Below, one piece after another: positions 1-10,265 of a DNA stretch of 64,000 nucleotides. Made by a program: the position numbers and the translations under genes. The notes below the pieces were generated by a model, which was not told where the DNA came from, made no database searches, and saw only the letters and a list, made by a program, of their open reading frames with translations. Position 1 is the first letter of the stretch. The number at the start of each line of letters is the position of its first letter. Origin of the DNA: Streptomyces globisporus (GTDB lineage Bacteria > Actinomycetota > Actinomycetes > Streptomycetales > Streptomycetaceae); contig NZ_QWFA01000004.1 of NCBI RefSeq assembly GCF_003501885.1, positions 1 through 64,000 of the forward strand, read 5' to 3'.

Positions 1-2
1 CG

Positions 3-479
3 GCCGCCGCGGCCGAGCACGGCGAGCACTCACCGGTCGTCCGCATCCTGCGCAAGCAGTACGCCGCGACGCTCATGGACGACGGGCAGTACCGCCGCGC
101 CCTGCCCGAACTGCGCCGCCTCGCCGAGGACCGCACCGCCGAGTCGGGCCCGGCCGACAGCCAGGCCCTCCAGTTCCGTTACGACGCGGCCCAGTGCCTG
201 GAGCAGCTCGGCGAGGCCGGGGCCGCACTGGTCGAGTACCGCGCGGTCCTCCCGTACTACGAGAACGCCTACGGGCCGATCACCTCCGATCCCGGCCGCG
301 CCCTCGACATCCGGCACCGCATCGGACAGCTGCTCCTGGCGGTCGGCGACCACACCGCGGGCCGGGCCCAGCTCCAGGCGCTGCTGTACGACGCGGAGCG
401 CACCTACGGGCCGCACCACCCGCTGCCCATGGACCTGCGCCGCCTGCTCAGCCACCAACGGGACGTCCGCGGTGGCTGA
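3..479 (+). CDS. TPR-like protein, C-terminal part (5' end outside window)
   Basis: The frame is open from the first bases of the window and ends with TGA at 477-479, so only about 158 C-terminal residues are visible. They are rich in Ala, Leu and Arg and form repeated amphipathic helix pairs (for example CLEQLGEAGAALVEYRAVLP and IGQLLLAVGDHTAGRAQL) typical of tetratricopeptide repeats. In related Streptomyces the gene preceding the SurA-like lipoprotein is, as I recall, a Ser/Thr kinase with a TPR tail. No kinase motif is visible here, so only the TPR character is supported. Confidence 0.6.
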   Translation, partial: AAAAEHGEHSPVVRILRKQYAATLMDDGQYRRALPELRRLAEDRTAESGPADSQALQFRYDAAQCLEQLGEAGAALVEYRAVLPYYENAYGPITSDPGRALDIRHRIGQLLLAVGDHTAGRAQLQALLYDAERTYGPHHPLPMDLRRLLSHQRDVRGG

Positions 480-642
480 AAGCGCCCCTGAAAGCGCCCC
501 GGAGCACCGCCCTTCGCGGACCACATCCCCAACTCCTCCCGAATCGTTGGTCGAATCAGTGGCACAGGCCACATCCACTGCCTAACATCGATCACCGCAA
601 GGCTTTGTGCACCGATGCACAAACTCTCCCCGGGAGGCTCCT

Positions 643-1296
643 TTGCACCGCCGCCGTCGCACCGCGCTCTCCGTCCTCGCCGCAACGCTCGTCGCCGCGC
701 CGCTCCTGTCGGCCTGCGGCAACCAGGCCCACCCCGGTGCCGCGGCCGTCGTGGGCGGCGAGCGGATCGAGGTGTCGGCGGTCCAGGAGCGGGCCGCGGA
801 GGTCCGCACCGCCCAGGAGAGCTCCCCGCAGGCGGCCCAGCTGGTGAACAAGTCGGGCCAGCTCAACCGCGCCAAGCTGCACGGGCTGATCTTCGGCCGG
901 ATCCTCGACCGCGCCGCCGAGGACGCGGGGGTCAGGGTCTCCCGCAAGGAGATCCAGGAGATGCGGCAGGCCAGCCTCGCCCAGCAGGGCGGCGAGGAGC
1001 AGTTCGAGGCGATGATGCTCCAGCAGCGCTGGGTGGCCCCGGACCAGATCGACGCCGACATGCGCCAGGAGGTCCAGCTCCCGAAGCTGGCCCGGGCGCT
1101 CGGCGCGGACCTGGGCACGCCCGCCGGCCAGCAGGTCGTCGGCGAGGCCCTCACGAAGGCGTCCAAGGCCCTCGACATCGACGTCAACCCGCGCTTCGGC
1201 ACCTGGGACGACCAGAAGATGCAGCTCGGCAACTACAGCGCGCCCTGGATCACCCAGCGCACCGAGTTCACCCCCGAGCAGCCGACGGAGGCCTGA
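643..1296 (+). CDS. SurA N-terminal domain-like secreted lipoprotein
   Basis: 217 residues. I chose the TTG at 643 because GGGAGG sits at 632-637 with 5 nt spacing; a GTG at 607 lacks a good site. The N-terminus has four Arg, a hydrophobic core and a lipobox LSAC with Cys25 as the expected lipidated residue, so the product should be anchored outside the membrane. The rest is helical and Gln-rich, resembling the chaperone arm of SurA/PrsA foldases. It stops before any parvulin isomerase domain, so a chaperone role without isomerase activity is inferred. mazG follows after 47 nt on the same strand. Confidence 0.75.
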   Translation: MHRRRRTALSVLAATLVAAPLLSACGNQAHPGAAAVVGGERIEVSAVQERAAEVRTAQESSPQAAQLVNKSGQLNRAKLHGLIFGRILDRAAEDAGVRVSRKEIQEMRQASLAQQGGEEQFEAMMLQQRWVAPDQIDADMRQEVQLPKLARALGADLGTPAGQQVVGEALTKASKALDIDVNPRFGTWDDQKMQLGNYSAPWITQRTEFTPEQPTEA

Positions 1297-1343
1297 CCGG
1301 CCGCGGCCGGAGGCGGGATCTCCTGCGGAGGTAGGTTCACAGG

Positions 1344-2345
1344 GTGAACGCCGAAGCCCCCGACACCTCCGTCGAGCCCCCCGCCGACCCCGGCCGCATC
1401 GTCCTGCTCACCGCCAGCCACCGGGTCGCGCCCGGCCTGCTGTCCTGGCCCGCCTGGCAGACCCTGCACGCCGCCGACCGCGTCCTCACCGCGGATCCGG
1501 ACCAGCCGCAGTTGCCCTACCTCCGCGAGGCGGGCGTACGCGTCGAACACGCCACGCCCTCCGCGGACGAGCTGGTCGCGGACTGCGCGGGCGGCCGGAC
1601 GGTGGTCGTCCTGACCGGCGGAGAGGGCAACGCCCCCCTCACCGACGGCCTGGCCCGCCTGGGCGGCTCGGGCCGGGTGGCCATGCCGGACCTGGAGCTG
1701 CTCCCCGGCTCCTACGACCTGCCCGGCGCCCGCCTCCTCGACCTGGTCCAGGTCATGGACCGGATCCGCCGCGCCTGCCCCTGGACCTCGCAGAAGACGC
1801 ACCGGGGCCTCGCCAAGTACGCCATCGAGGAGGCGTACGAACTGGTCGAGGCGATCGAGGACGGCGACCGGGACGAGCTGCGCGAGGAGCTGGGCGACGT
1901 CCTGCTCCAGGTCGTCTTCCACGCCCGCATCGCCGAGGAGGACCCCGAGGAGCCGTTCGCCATCGACGACGTGGCGGGCGGCCTCGTCGAGAAGCTGATC
2001 CACCGCCACCCGCACGTCTTCGGCGACGAGACCGCCGAGACCCCCGAGGACGTCCACGCGCACTGGCTGCGCACCAAGGCGATCGAGAAGCAGCGCACCT
2101 CGGTCACCGACGGCGTCCCCCTCGGCCAGCCCGGCCTGGCCCTCGCCGCGAAGCTCGGCAGCCGGGTCCGTACGGCCGGCCTCGACGTCCCCCTCCCGAC
2201 GGGAGAGCCCGCCGGCGACTCCATCGGCTACGACCTCCTCGCCCTGGCCGTCGCCGCCGAGGCGAACGGCACCGACCCGGAAGCCGCCCTGCGCGCGGCG
2301 GCACGGGCGTACCGGGACGCGATCGTGGCGGTGGAGGGCGCGTGA
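1344..2345 (+). CDS. mazG: nucleoside triphosphate pyrophosphohydrolase MazG
   Basis: 333 residues from a GTG start with GGAGG at 1327-1331. The catalytic MazG domain occupies about residues 135-310. It shows the house-cleaning pyrophosphatase metal motif ExxE followed by ExxD (E163/E166 and E182/D185), preceded by the family signature PWTSQKTHRGL. Family knowledge: it hydrolyses (d)NTPs to monophosphates and pyrophosphate and removes aberrant nucleotides. The N-terminal 130 residues are an extension seen in actinobacterial MazG proteins. The stop overlaps the P450 start (GTGA), so the two are translationally coupled. Confidence 0.9.
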   Translation: MNAEAPDTSVEPPADPGRIVLLTASHRVAPGLLSWPAWQTLHAADRVLTADPDQPQLPYLREAGVRVEHATPSADELVADCAGGRTVVVLTGGEGNAPLTDGLARLGGSGRVAMPDLELLPGSYDLPGARLLDLVQVMDRIRRACPWTSQKTHRGLAKYAIEEAYELVEAIEDGDRDELREELGDVLLQVVFHARIAEEDPEEPFAIDDVAGGLVEKLIHRHPHVFGDETAETPEDVHAHWLRTKAIEKQRTSVTDGVPLGQPGLALAAKLGSRVRTAGLDVPLPTGEPAGDSIGYDLLALAVAAEANGTDPEAALRAAARAYRDAIVAVEGA

Positions 2346-3646
2346 ACGACAGCTCCGCCTGCCCCCACGGCACCACCACCCCCGAAGGCGCACCCGAACT
2401 CTTCACCTGGGAGTTCGCCACCGACCCCTACCCCGCCTACGCCTGGCTCCGCGAGCACCGCCCCGTGCACCGCACCGCGCTGCCCAGCGGGGTCGAGGCG
2501 TGGCTCGTGACGCGGTACGGAGATGCCCGGCAGGCGCTTGCCGACGCGCGGCTCTCCAAGAACCCGGCCAACCACGCCGAGTCGCCGCACGCCAAGGGGA
2601 AGACGGGGATCCCGGGGGAGCGCAAGGCGGAGCTGATGACGCATCTGCTCAATATCGACCCGCCGGACCACACCCGGCTGCGCCGGCTCGTGTCCAAGGC
2701 GTTCACCCCGCGCCGGGTCGCGGAGTTCGCGCCCCGCGTGCAGGAGCTGACGGACCAGCTCATCGACGGGTTCATCGAGGAGGGGAAGGCCGATCTGATC
2801 CATGACTTCGCCTTCCCGCTCCCCATTTACGCCATCTGCGATCTGCTCGGCGTCCCGCGCGAGGACCAGGACGACTTCCGGGACTGGGCGGGCATGATGA
2901 TCCGGCACGGGGGCGGGCCGCGCGGCGGGGTCGCCCGGTCGGTGAAGAAGATGCGCGGCTATCTCGCCGAACTCATCCACCGCAAAAGAGAGAATCCCGG
3001 CGACGACCTGATCTCCGGGCTGATCCGGGCCAGCGACCACGGCGAGCACCTCACGGAGAACGAGGCGGCCGCGATGGCCTTCATCCTGCTCTTCGCCGGA
3101 TTCGAGACGACCGTCAATCTGATCGGGAACGGGACCTACGCGCTGCTGCGCCACCCCGAGCAGCGGGCCGCGCTGCAGGCTTCCCTCAATGCCGGGGAGG
3201 GCGCGCTGCTGGCGACCGGGCTGGAGGAGCTGCTCCGGTTCGACGGGCCGGTCGAGATGGCGACCTGGCGGTACGCCACCGAGCCGCTGACCCTGGGCGG
3301 CGCGGAGATCGCCGCCGGGGACCCCGTTCTGGTCGTGCTCGCGGCGGCCGACCGCGACCCGGAGCGGTTCGCGGATCCGGACGTTCTGGACCTTGCACGG
3401 AGTGACAATCAGCACCTCGGTTACGGGCACGGCATCCACTACTGCCTGGGGGCGCCGCTGGCTCGGCTCGAAGGGCAGACCGCGCTGGCCACCCTCCTGA
3501 GACGCCTCCCTGACCTGCGACTTGCAGCGGAACCTGCCGATTTGCGCTGGCGCGGCGGGCTCATCATGCGCGGACTGCGCACCCTTCCGGTCGAGTTCGA
3601 GCCCGGGATCCGCTCCGAAAAAAGTGACACGCTGTCAACTCTGTGA
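2342..3646 (+). CDS. cytochrome P450
   Basis: 434 residues starting at a GTG inside the mazG stop. Hallmarks are the oxygen-activating I-helix AGFETT, the helix-K ExxR as EELLR, and the haem loop GYGHGIHYCLG with the proximal thiolate Cys368. The first aromatic of the haem loop is Tyr instead of the usual Phe. It is a soluble bacterial class I monooxygenase that would need ferredoxin and ferredoxin reductase; none is encoded nearby. Substrate unknown. The coupling to mazG implies co-expression. The last 30 nt of the gene contain an inverted repeat listed separately. Confidence 0.93.
   Translation: MNDSSACPHGTTTPEGAPELFTWEFATDPYPAYAWLREHRPVHRTALPSGVEAWLVTRYGDARQALADARLSKNPANHAESPHAKGKTGIPGERKAELMTHLLNIDPPDHTRLRRLVSKAFTPRRVAEFAPRVQELTDQLIDGFIEEGKADLIHDFAFPLPIYAICDLLGVPREDQDDFRDWAGMMIRHGGGPRGGVARSVKKMRGYLAELIHRKRENPGDDLISGLIRASDHGEHLTENEAAAMAFILLFAGFETTVNLIGNGTYALLRHPEQRAALQASLNAGEGALLATGLEELLRFDGPVEMATWRYATEPLTLGGAEIAAGDPVLVVLAAADRDPERFADPDVLDLARSDNQHLGYGHGIHYCLGAPLARLEGQTALATLLRRLPDLRLAAEPADLRWRGGLIMRGLRTLPVEFEPGIRSEKSDTLSTL
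3625..3637. promoter_or_regulatory. inverted repeat TGACA-CGC-TGTCA at P450 3' end
   Basis: A perfect 5-bp inverted repeat with a 3-bp centre sits inside the last P450 codons, about 190 bp before the rpf start at 3823. More half-site-like GTGA words follow (3643, 3654, 3676). It could be an operator for the rpf promoter; its regulator is unknown. Confidence 0.3.
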
Positions 3647-3673
3647 CTTTCACGTGATCTGCGCTGCATCGAC

Positions 3674-3703
3674 TTGTGACACACGTTCGAGTCCCGCTAG
3701 GTT
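3674..3703 (+). promoter_or_regulatory. candidate promoter for the first rpf gene
   Basis: TTGTGA at 3674-3679 and TAGGTT at 3698-3703 are separated by 18 bp and match the vegetative TTGACN/TANNNT consensus moderately. It would give a leader of roughly 110 nt before the start at 3823. Confidence 0.35.
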
Positions 3704-3822
3704 CACGGTTCGACGCGTAGGCCGCACGTTGCTCACGCGTCACTTGTGCGCCGACGCAGGCACGGAATCCCGCTGCGCGGCGCTCAGGTCACTCGCTTGT
3801 CAGTCGCACGGAAGGCATACCC

Positions 3823-4875
3823 ATGGGCTCCGCGAACGGCAGACACCGCCGCCCTCGCCAGGCACCCGCCATCGTTGTCGCCGCAGGTGTGACGGGATCG
3901 GCCATCGCCATCCCGCTGCTCGGGGCGAGCGGCGCGACCGCCGCCGAGGCCTCCACCTGGGACCGGGTCGCGGAGTGCGAGAGCGGCGGAATGTGGAGCG
4001 CCGACCTCGGCAACGGCTACTACGGCGGGCTCCAGTTCTCGCAGGAGACCTGGTCGGCGTACGGCGGTACGGAGTTCGCACCCCGCGCCGACCTGGCCAG
4101 CCGGTCGCAGCAGATCTCCGTCGCAGAGAAGGTCCTGGACGACCAGGGCCCCAAGGCGTGGCCGAGCTGTGCGGTGATCTCGGGTCTCGCGGTGGACGGC
4201 AGCCTCCCGGGCGTCGACCCGGGCACCTCGCCGGCCCCCGACCCGTCGACCACCCCGACCGATGAGGCGGACGCATCCGACGAAGCGGATGAATCCGGCA
4301 AGTCCGGTGAAGCCGATGAGTCCGGCGAGGGTGACAAGGGTGACGAGAGCGGCAGGGGTGGGAAGGGCGACCCCGCGGACAAGGGTGACAGCGCGGACGC
4401 GGAGAAGGGCGGCGAAGCCCCCGACTCCTCGGTGACGCCCTCCACTCCGCCCTCCTCCGAGGCCCCCGGCGCCACCGACCCCTCCACCGCCCCCGACTCC
4501 TCGAAGGGCAAGGGCGGCAAGCACCGCGGCGCCCCCGCGCCCGAGGAGGCCGGAGCGGGCCAGGAGGACGGCCCGCGCGGATCCGGTCGGCACGCCTCGC
4601 GCGGCGACGGCGACGCCCGGGACGGCGGCGCGGCGACCGATGCGTACACGGTGCAGCCCGGCGACAATCTCTGGGCCATCGCCGACGCCCAGGAACTCCC
4701 TGACGGCTGGACCGGTCTCTACGAGGCCAACAAGGACCTCCTGGGCTCCGACCCGGACCTGATCCTGCCCGGCCAGAACCTGGATCTGGGGCTGGACCAG
4801 GCTGTCGGCCAGGCCGCGCCCGAAGGTGCCGAAGAGCCTGCCGAGGAGCCCGCCGAGGCGCCTGCCGCCAACTGA
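3823..4875 (+). CDS. resuscitation-promoting factor with LysM domain (RpfC-like)
   Basis: 350 residues; ATG with GGAAGG at 3810-3815. A signal peptide of about 41 residues ends at ATAAEA. The Rpf lysozyme-like domain (about 43-125) contains WDRVAECESGG with the catalytic Glu53, and [10 protein letters not shown] long acidic Asp/Glu/Ser/Gly linker (about 145-270) leads to a C-terminal LysM domain (YTVQPGDNLWAIA... to about 325) that binds peptidoglycan. Family knowledge: Rpf proteins cleave glycan strands and promote spore germination and regrowth. The position before rpfA matches the S. coelicolor rpfC-rpfA arrangement. Confidence 0.88.
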   Translation: MGSANGRHRRPRQAPAIVVAAGVTGSAIAIPLLGASGATAAEASTWDRVAECESGGMWSADLGNGYYGGLQFSQETWSAYGGTEFAPRADLASRSQQISVAEKVLDDQGPKAWPSCAVISGLAVDGSLPGVDPGTSPAPDPSTTPTDEADASDEADESGKSGEADESGEGDKGDESGRGGKGDPADKGDSADAEKGGEAPDSSVTPSTPPSSEAPGATDPSTAPDSSKGKGGKHRGAPAPEEAGAGQEDGPRGSGRHASRGDGDARDGGAATDAYTVQPGDNLWAIADAQELPDGWTGLYEANKDLLGSDPDLILPGQNLDLGLDQAVGQAAPEGAEEPAEEPAEAPAAN

Positions 4876-4879
4876 ATCA

Positions 4880-4898
4880 ATTCGGGAAAATACCCCGA
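4880..4898 (+). terminator. weak hairpin after first rpf gene
   Basis: TTCGGG and CCCGAA form a 6-bp stem over a 7-nt A-rich loop just after the stop codon. There is no T-run. It may be a weak terminator or a processing hairpin. Confidence 0.3.
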
Positions 4899-5066
4899 AA
4901 CCAGAGGCAGTTAAGAGGCCTATGTCCACTTTGTGTAAGTGAGACATGGGTCTCTTTGCTTCAACTCGCGCGCCCCTTCCGGCTCATTCGCACACATCAC
5001 CCCCGACCTGCGGAAACGGCCCACCGGCCGCCGCGAGTTCGGGCCGATTGCCCCCTATGTCCATCT

Positions 5067-5096
5067 TTGAATGTCGGGGTTGCCTGTGTTTACGGT
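5067..5096 (+). promoter_or_regulatory. candidate rpfA promoter
   Basis: TTGAAT at 5067-5072 and TACGGT at 5091-5096 are 18 bp apart. Transcription starting near 5103 would place the whole riboswitch in the leader, which fits. A small inverted repeat GAGAC-ATGG-GTCTC lies upstream at about 4942-4955. Confidence 0.45.
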
Positions 5097-5120
5097 CTAA
5101 GCCGCTCGCACCGCGGGCCC

Positions 5121-7662
<2,542 letters not shown>

Positions 7663-7690
7663 CCCGTAGCGTCAAGCCGGTGGCCTCCGC

Positions 7691-7729
7691 CCGTCCCCGC
7701 ACCCGGTCCCGTACCGTGTGCGGGGACGG
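7691..7729 (+). terminator. hairpin between eno and divIC
   Basis: A 12-bp perfect stem (7691-7702 with 7718-7729) contains a further CGGT/ACCG pairing in its loop. It ends 27 nt before the divIC start, so it terminates eno transcripts or lies in the divIC leader. Confidence 0.65.
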
Positions 7730-7756
7730 ACGTATGTGACGGGGAGGCGGGGAGAC

Positions 7757-8236
7757 ATGGCCGGCAAGGACCGTGACCGGTTCTCCACCGCGACCAGGCT
7801 GCGGCTGCTCGGTGAGCAGACCGCGGCCCGCGTGTACCGATCGCAGAACCGCCGCCAGGCCCGCCGCTCCCGGCTCACCGGCCGGGCCGCGTTCCTGGCG
7901 CTGGTCGTCTGCTCCCTGGTGGTGGCGCTCGCCTACCCGATGCGGCAGTACGTCTCCCAGCGTGACGAGATCGCCGAGCAGGAGCGGCTCTCGCAGGAGG
8001 CCCAGCGGCGCACCGAGGAGCTGCGGGACGAGAAGGCGCGGCTCCAGGACGACGCGTACATCATGCGCCTGGCCCGCCAGCACCTCCATTACGTCCTTCC
8101 CGGGGAGACCGGCTACACCGTGGCCGACCCCGACGCGGCGAAGGACCGTCGGTCGGAGCCCGGTGCGAGCGACCGGCCCTGGCACTCCAACCTCTGGGAC
8201 GGCGTGGACAGCGCCGACCGTGACGACCGCGACTGA
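7757..8236 (+). CDS. divIC: septum formation initiator DivIC/FtsB family
   Basis: 159 residues, ATG with GGGGAG just upstream. A basic cytoplasmic tail (about 1-42) is followed by a single membrane helix (about 43-62, RAAFLALVVCSLVVALAY), then a Glu/Arg/Gln-rich coiled coil (about 65-98) and the conserved YVLPGETGY-like segment. This is the bitopic FtsB/DivIC topology; such proteins bind FtsL and FtsQ/DivIB in the divisome. The position after eno is typical of actinobacteria. The last 40 residues are polar and poorly conserved. Confidence 0.88.
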   Translation: MAGKDRDRFSTATRLRLLGEQTAARVYRSQNRRQARRSRLTGRAAFLALVVCSLVVALAYPMRQYVSQRDEIAEQERLSQEAQRRTEELRDEKARLQDDAYIMRLARQHLHYVLPGETGYTVADPDAAKDRRSEPGASDRPWHSNLWDGVDSADRDDRD

Positions 8237-8284
8237 CCGAGCCGCGACCCCCTTTTACGAGCTTCGAGCAGAACCAAGGCAGGC

Positions 8285-8899
8285 ATGGAAACGCCCCCTC
8301 CGCAGACCGAGTCCACCAAGCCCACCGACACGGACATCGCCGCGTTCCAGCAGCAGCTCGGCCGCCCGCCGCGCGGTCTGCGCGCCATCGCGCACCGCTG
8401 CCCGTGCGGCAACCCGGACGTGGTGGAGACCCAGCCCCGTCTGGAGGACGGCACGCCGTTCCCGACGACGTACTACCTGACCTGCCCCCGGGCGGCCTCG
8501 GCGATCGGCACGCTGGAGGCCAACGGGGTCATGAAGGAGATGACGGCCCGTCTGGAGACCGACCCGGAGCTGGCGAAGGCCTACCGGGCCGCGCACGAGG
8601 ACTACATCACCCGCCGCGACGCCATCGAGGTTCTGGAGGGCTTCCCGAGCGCGGGCGGCATGCCGGACCGGGTGAAGTGCCTGCACGTCCTGGTCGGCCA
8701 CTCGCTGGCCGCGGGCCCCGGGGTGAACCCGCTGGGCGACGAGGCCATCGCGATGCTGCCCGAGTGGTGGGCCAAGGGTCCCTGCGTCGCGCCGTGCGCG
8801 CCGCAGGTCGAGGACGATGGCTGGACGGTGGACGAGGGCGACGAGGGCCACTTCGCCTTCCGCCCGCTCGACGGCCCCGCCGACGGGCAGGGCGCATGA
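8285..8899 (+). CDS. DUF501 family protein
   Basis: 204 residues. It matches the DUF501 family found between divIC and ppx in actinobacteria. The conserved core begins FQQQLGRPPRGLRAIAHRC and contains a CPCG motif and TYYLTCPRA, so a metal site is possible. Function unknown. Its stop codon overlaps the start of the next gene (ATGA), which implies co-translation with the exopolyphosphatase. Confidence 0.85.
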   Translation: METPPPQTESTKPTDTDIAAFQQQLGRPPRGLRAIAHRCPCGNPDVVETQPRLEDGTPFPTTYYLTCPRAASAIGTLEANGVMKEMTARLETDPELAKAYRAAHEDYITRRDAIEVLEGFPSAGGMPDRVKCLHVLVGHSLAAGPGVNPLGDEAIAMLPEWWAKGPCVAPCAPQVEDDGWTVDEGDEGHFAFRPLDGPADGQGA

Positions 8900-9840
8900 C
8901 CCGGGTCGCCGCCGTCGACTGCGGCACCAACTCCATCCGGCTGCTCGTCGCCGATGTGGACCCCGCCACCGGCTCCTTCACCGAGCTGGACCGGCGGATG
9001 ACGATCGTCCGCCTCGGCCAGGGCGTCGACAGGACCGGCCGGCTCGCCCCCGAGGCGTTGGAGCGGACGTTCGCGGCCTGCCGCGAGTACGCCGCCGCGA
9101 TCGAGGAGCTGGGCGCGGAGCGGATCCGCTTCGTCGCCACCTCCGCCTCCCGCGACGCCGAGAACAGCGCCGACTTCGTGGCCGGGGTGCGGGACATCCT
9201 GGGCGTCGAGCCCGAGGTGATCACCGGCGACCAGGAGGCCCAGCTCTCCTTCGACGGGGCCACCAAGGAGCTGGCCGGCAGCGACCATCTGGCGAAGCCG
9301 TATCTGGTCGTCGACATCGGCGGCGGCTCCACCGAGTTCGTCCTCGGCTCGGACGAGGTGGAGGCGGCCCGGTCCGTCGACATCGGCTGCGTACGGATGA
9401 CCGAGCGTCACCTCGTCGTGGACGGGGCCGTCGTGGACCCGCCGAGCCACGAGCGGGCCGCCGCGATCCGCGCGGACATCGACGCCGCCCTCGACCTCGC
9501 CGAGCAGACCGTGCCGCTCACCGGCGCGGGCACGCTCGTCGGCCTCGCCGGCACCGTGACCACGATCGCCGGGATCGCGCTGGAGCTGGAGGAGTACGAC
9601 TCCGGGGCCATCCACCACTCCCGGGTCTCCCGGGGCCAGGTCCGCGCGATCACCGAGCACCTGCTGCGCTCGACGCACGAGGAGCGCGCCGCGATCCCCG
9701 TGATGCACCCCGGCCGGGTCGACGTGATCGGCGCCGGGGCGCTCGTCCTGCTCGCGGTGATGGAGCGGACGGGCGCCCACGAGGTCGTCGTGAGCGAACA
9801 CGACATCCTGGACGGGATCGCGTGGAATGCGGCGGGCTGA
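8896..9840 (+). CDS. Ppx/GppA family exopolyphosphatase
   Basis: 314 residues starting MTRVAAVDCGTNSIRLLVAD, the phosphate-1 motif of the ASKHA fold. A second motif VVDIGGGSTEFVLG follows near residue 140. It is the short Ppx/GppA form without the C-terminal HD domain. Family knowledge: such proteins hydrolyse polyphosphate or pppGpp; which one cannot be told from the sequence. It is coupled to the DUF501 gene by a 4-nt overlap. Confidence 0.88.
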   Translation: MTRVAAVDCGTNSIRLLVADVDPATGSFTELDRRMTIVRLGQGVDRTGRLAPEALERTFAACREYAAAIEELGAERIRFVATSASRDAENSADFVAGVRDILGVEPEVITGDQEAQLSFDGATKELAGSDHLAKPYLVVDIGGGSTEFVLGSDEVEAARSVDIGCVRMTERHLVVDGAVVDPPSHERAAAIRADIDAALDLAEQTVPLTGAGTLVGLAGTVTTIAGIALELEEYDSGAIHHSRVSRGQVRAITEHLLRSTHEERAAIPVMHPGRVDVIGAGALVLLAVMERTGAHEVVVSEHDILDGIAWNAAG

Positions 9841-9876
9841 CCGCCGGCGCTCAATCGCTTCGTCACCTGCACCTTT

Positions 9877-9906
9877 GAGCCGCCCACCGGCTGCGGTGGG
9901 CTGCTC
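9877..9906 (+). terminator. hairpin after ppx/gppA
   Basis: A 7-bp perfect stem GCCCACC/GGTGGGC (9882-9888, 9895-9901) is extended by GAGC/GCTC across one mismatch. It lies about 40 nt after the stop codon. Confidence 0.55.
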
Positions 9907-9940
9907 GGGGGACCCTTTCAGAGACACGCGGCGAGAAAGT

Positions 9941-9958
9941 TCGTGAACTTCTTCACAA
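9941..9958. promoter_or_regulatory. candidate Rex operator, distal
   Basis: TCGTGAACTTCTTCACAA matches the Rex consensus TTGTGAA-N4-TTCACAA at 13 of 14 fixed positions. It lies about 310 bp before the NADH dehydrogenase start. Rex is the actinobacterial NADH/NAD+ redox repressor. Confidence 0.5.
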
Positions 9959-10213
9959 GGAATTCGGCTCTCTCGGCCGCAGTTCGCGCCCCGTGCACCC
10001 CTGTGGGGCACTCCTGGGCTCGCGGGGGAGCGTCGCGGGCGCGTTCCCGGGGCGTTACGCCCGGATGAAAGAGGGGCGCGGTTCGCCCCGCCCGAAGGGT
10101 CAAGGACCAGCTCACAAGCGGTGAACAACGTTTCCCGCGGTGTCGTGGTTCCCTTTCGTGCCCATGACCTGGGTCACGTGGGCGGCGAAGTGTAGCAGAG
10201 GGTCGGTCAATCC

Positions 10214-10231
10214 TTGTGAAGGGGCTCACGA
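10214..10231. promoter_or_regulatory. candidate Rex operator, proximal to ndh
   Basis: TTGTGAAGGGGCTCACGA matches the Rex consensus with a perfect left half and 5 of 7 positions in the right half. It lies 34 bp before the ndh start, where a bound repressor would block the promoter. NDH-2 control by Rex is established in Streptomyces as I recall. Confidence 0.65.
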
Positions 10232-10265
10232 GCACCCCCCTGGGGCGGGGTGGATACTCGATGGC

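Larger units (their letters stand above)
9841..10265. other. ppx-ndh intergenic region
   Basis: This 425-nt gap contains the ppx hairpin, two Rex-like sites and a TGACC-TG-GGTCA palindrome at about 10165-10176. I see no credible gene. No clear -35/-10 pair could be chosen. Confidence 0.6.
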
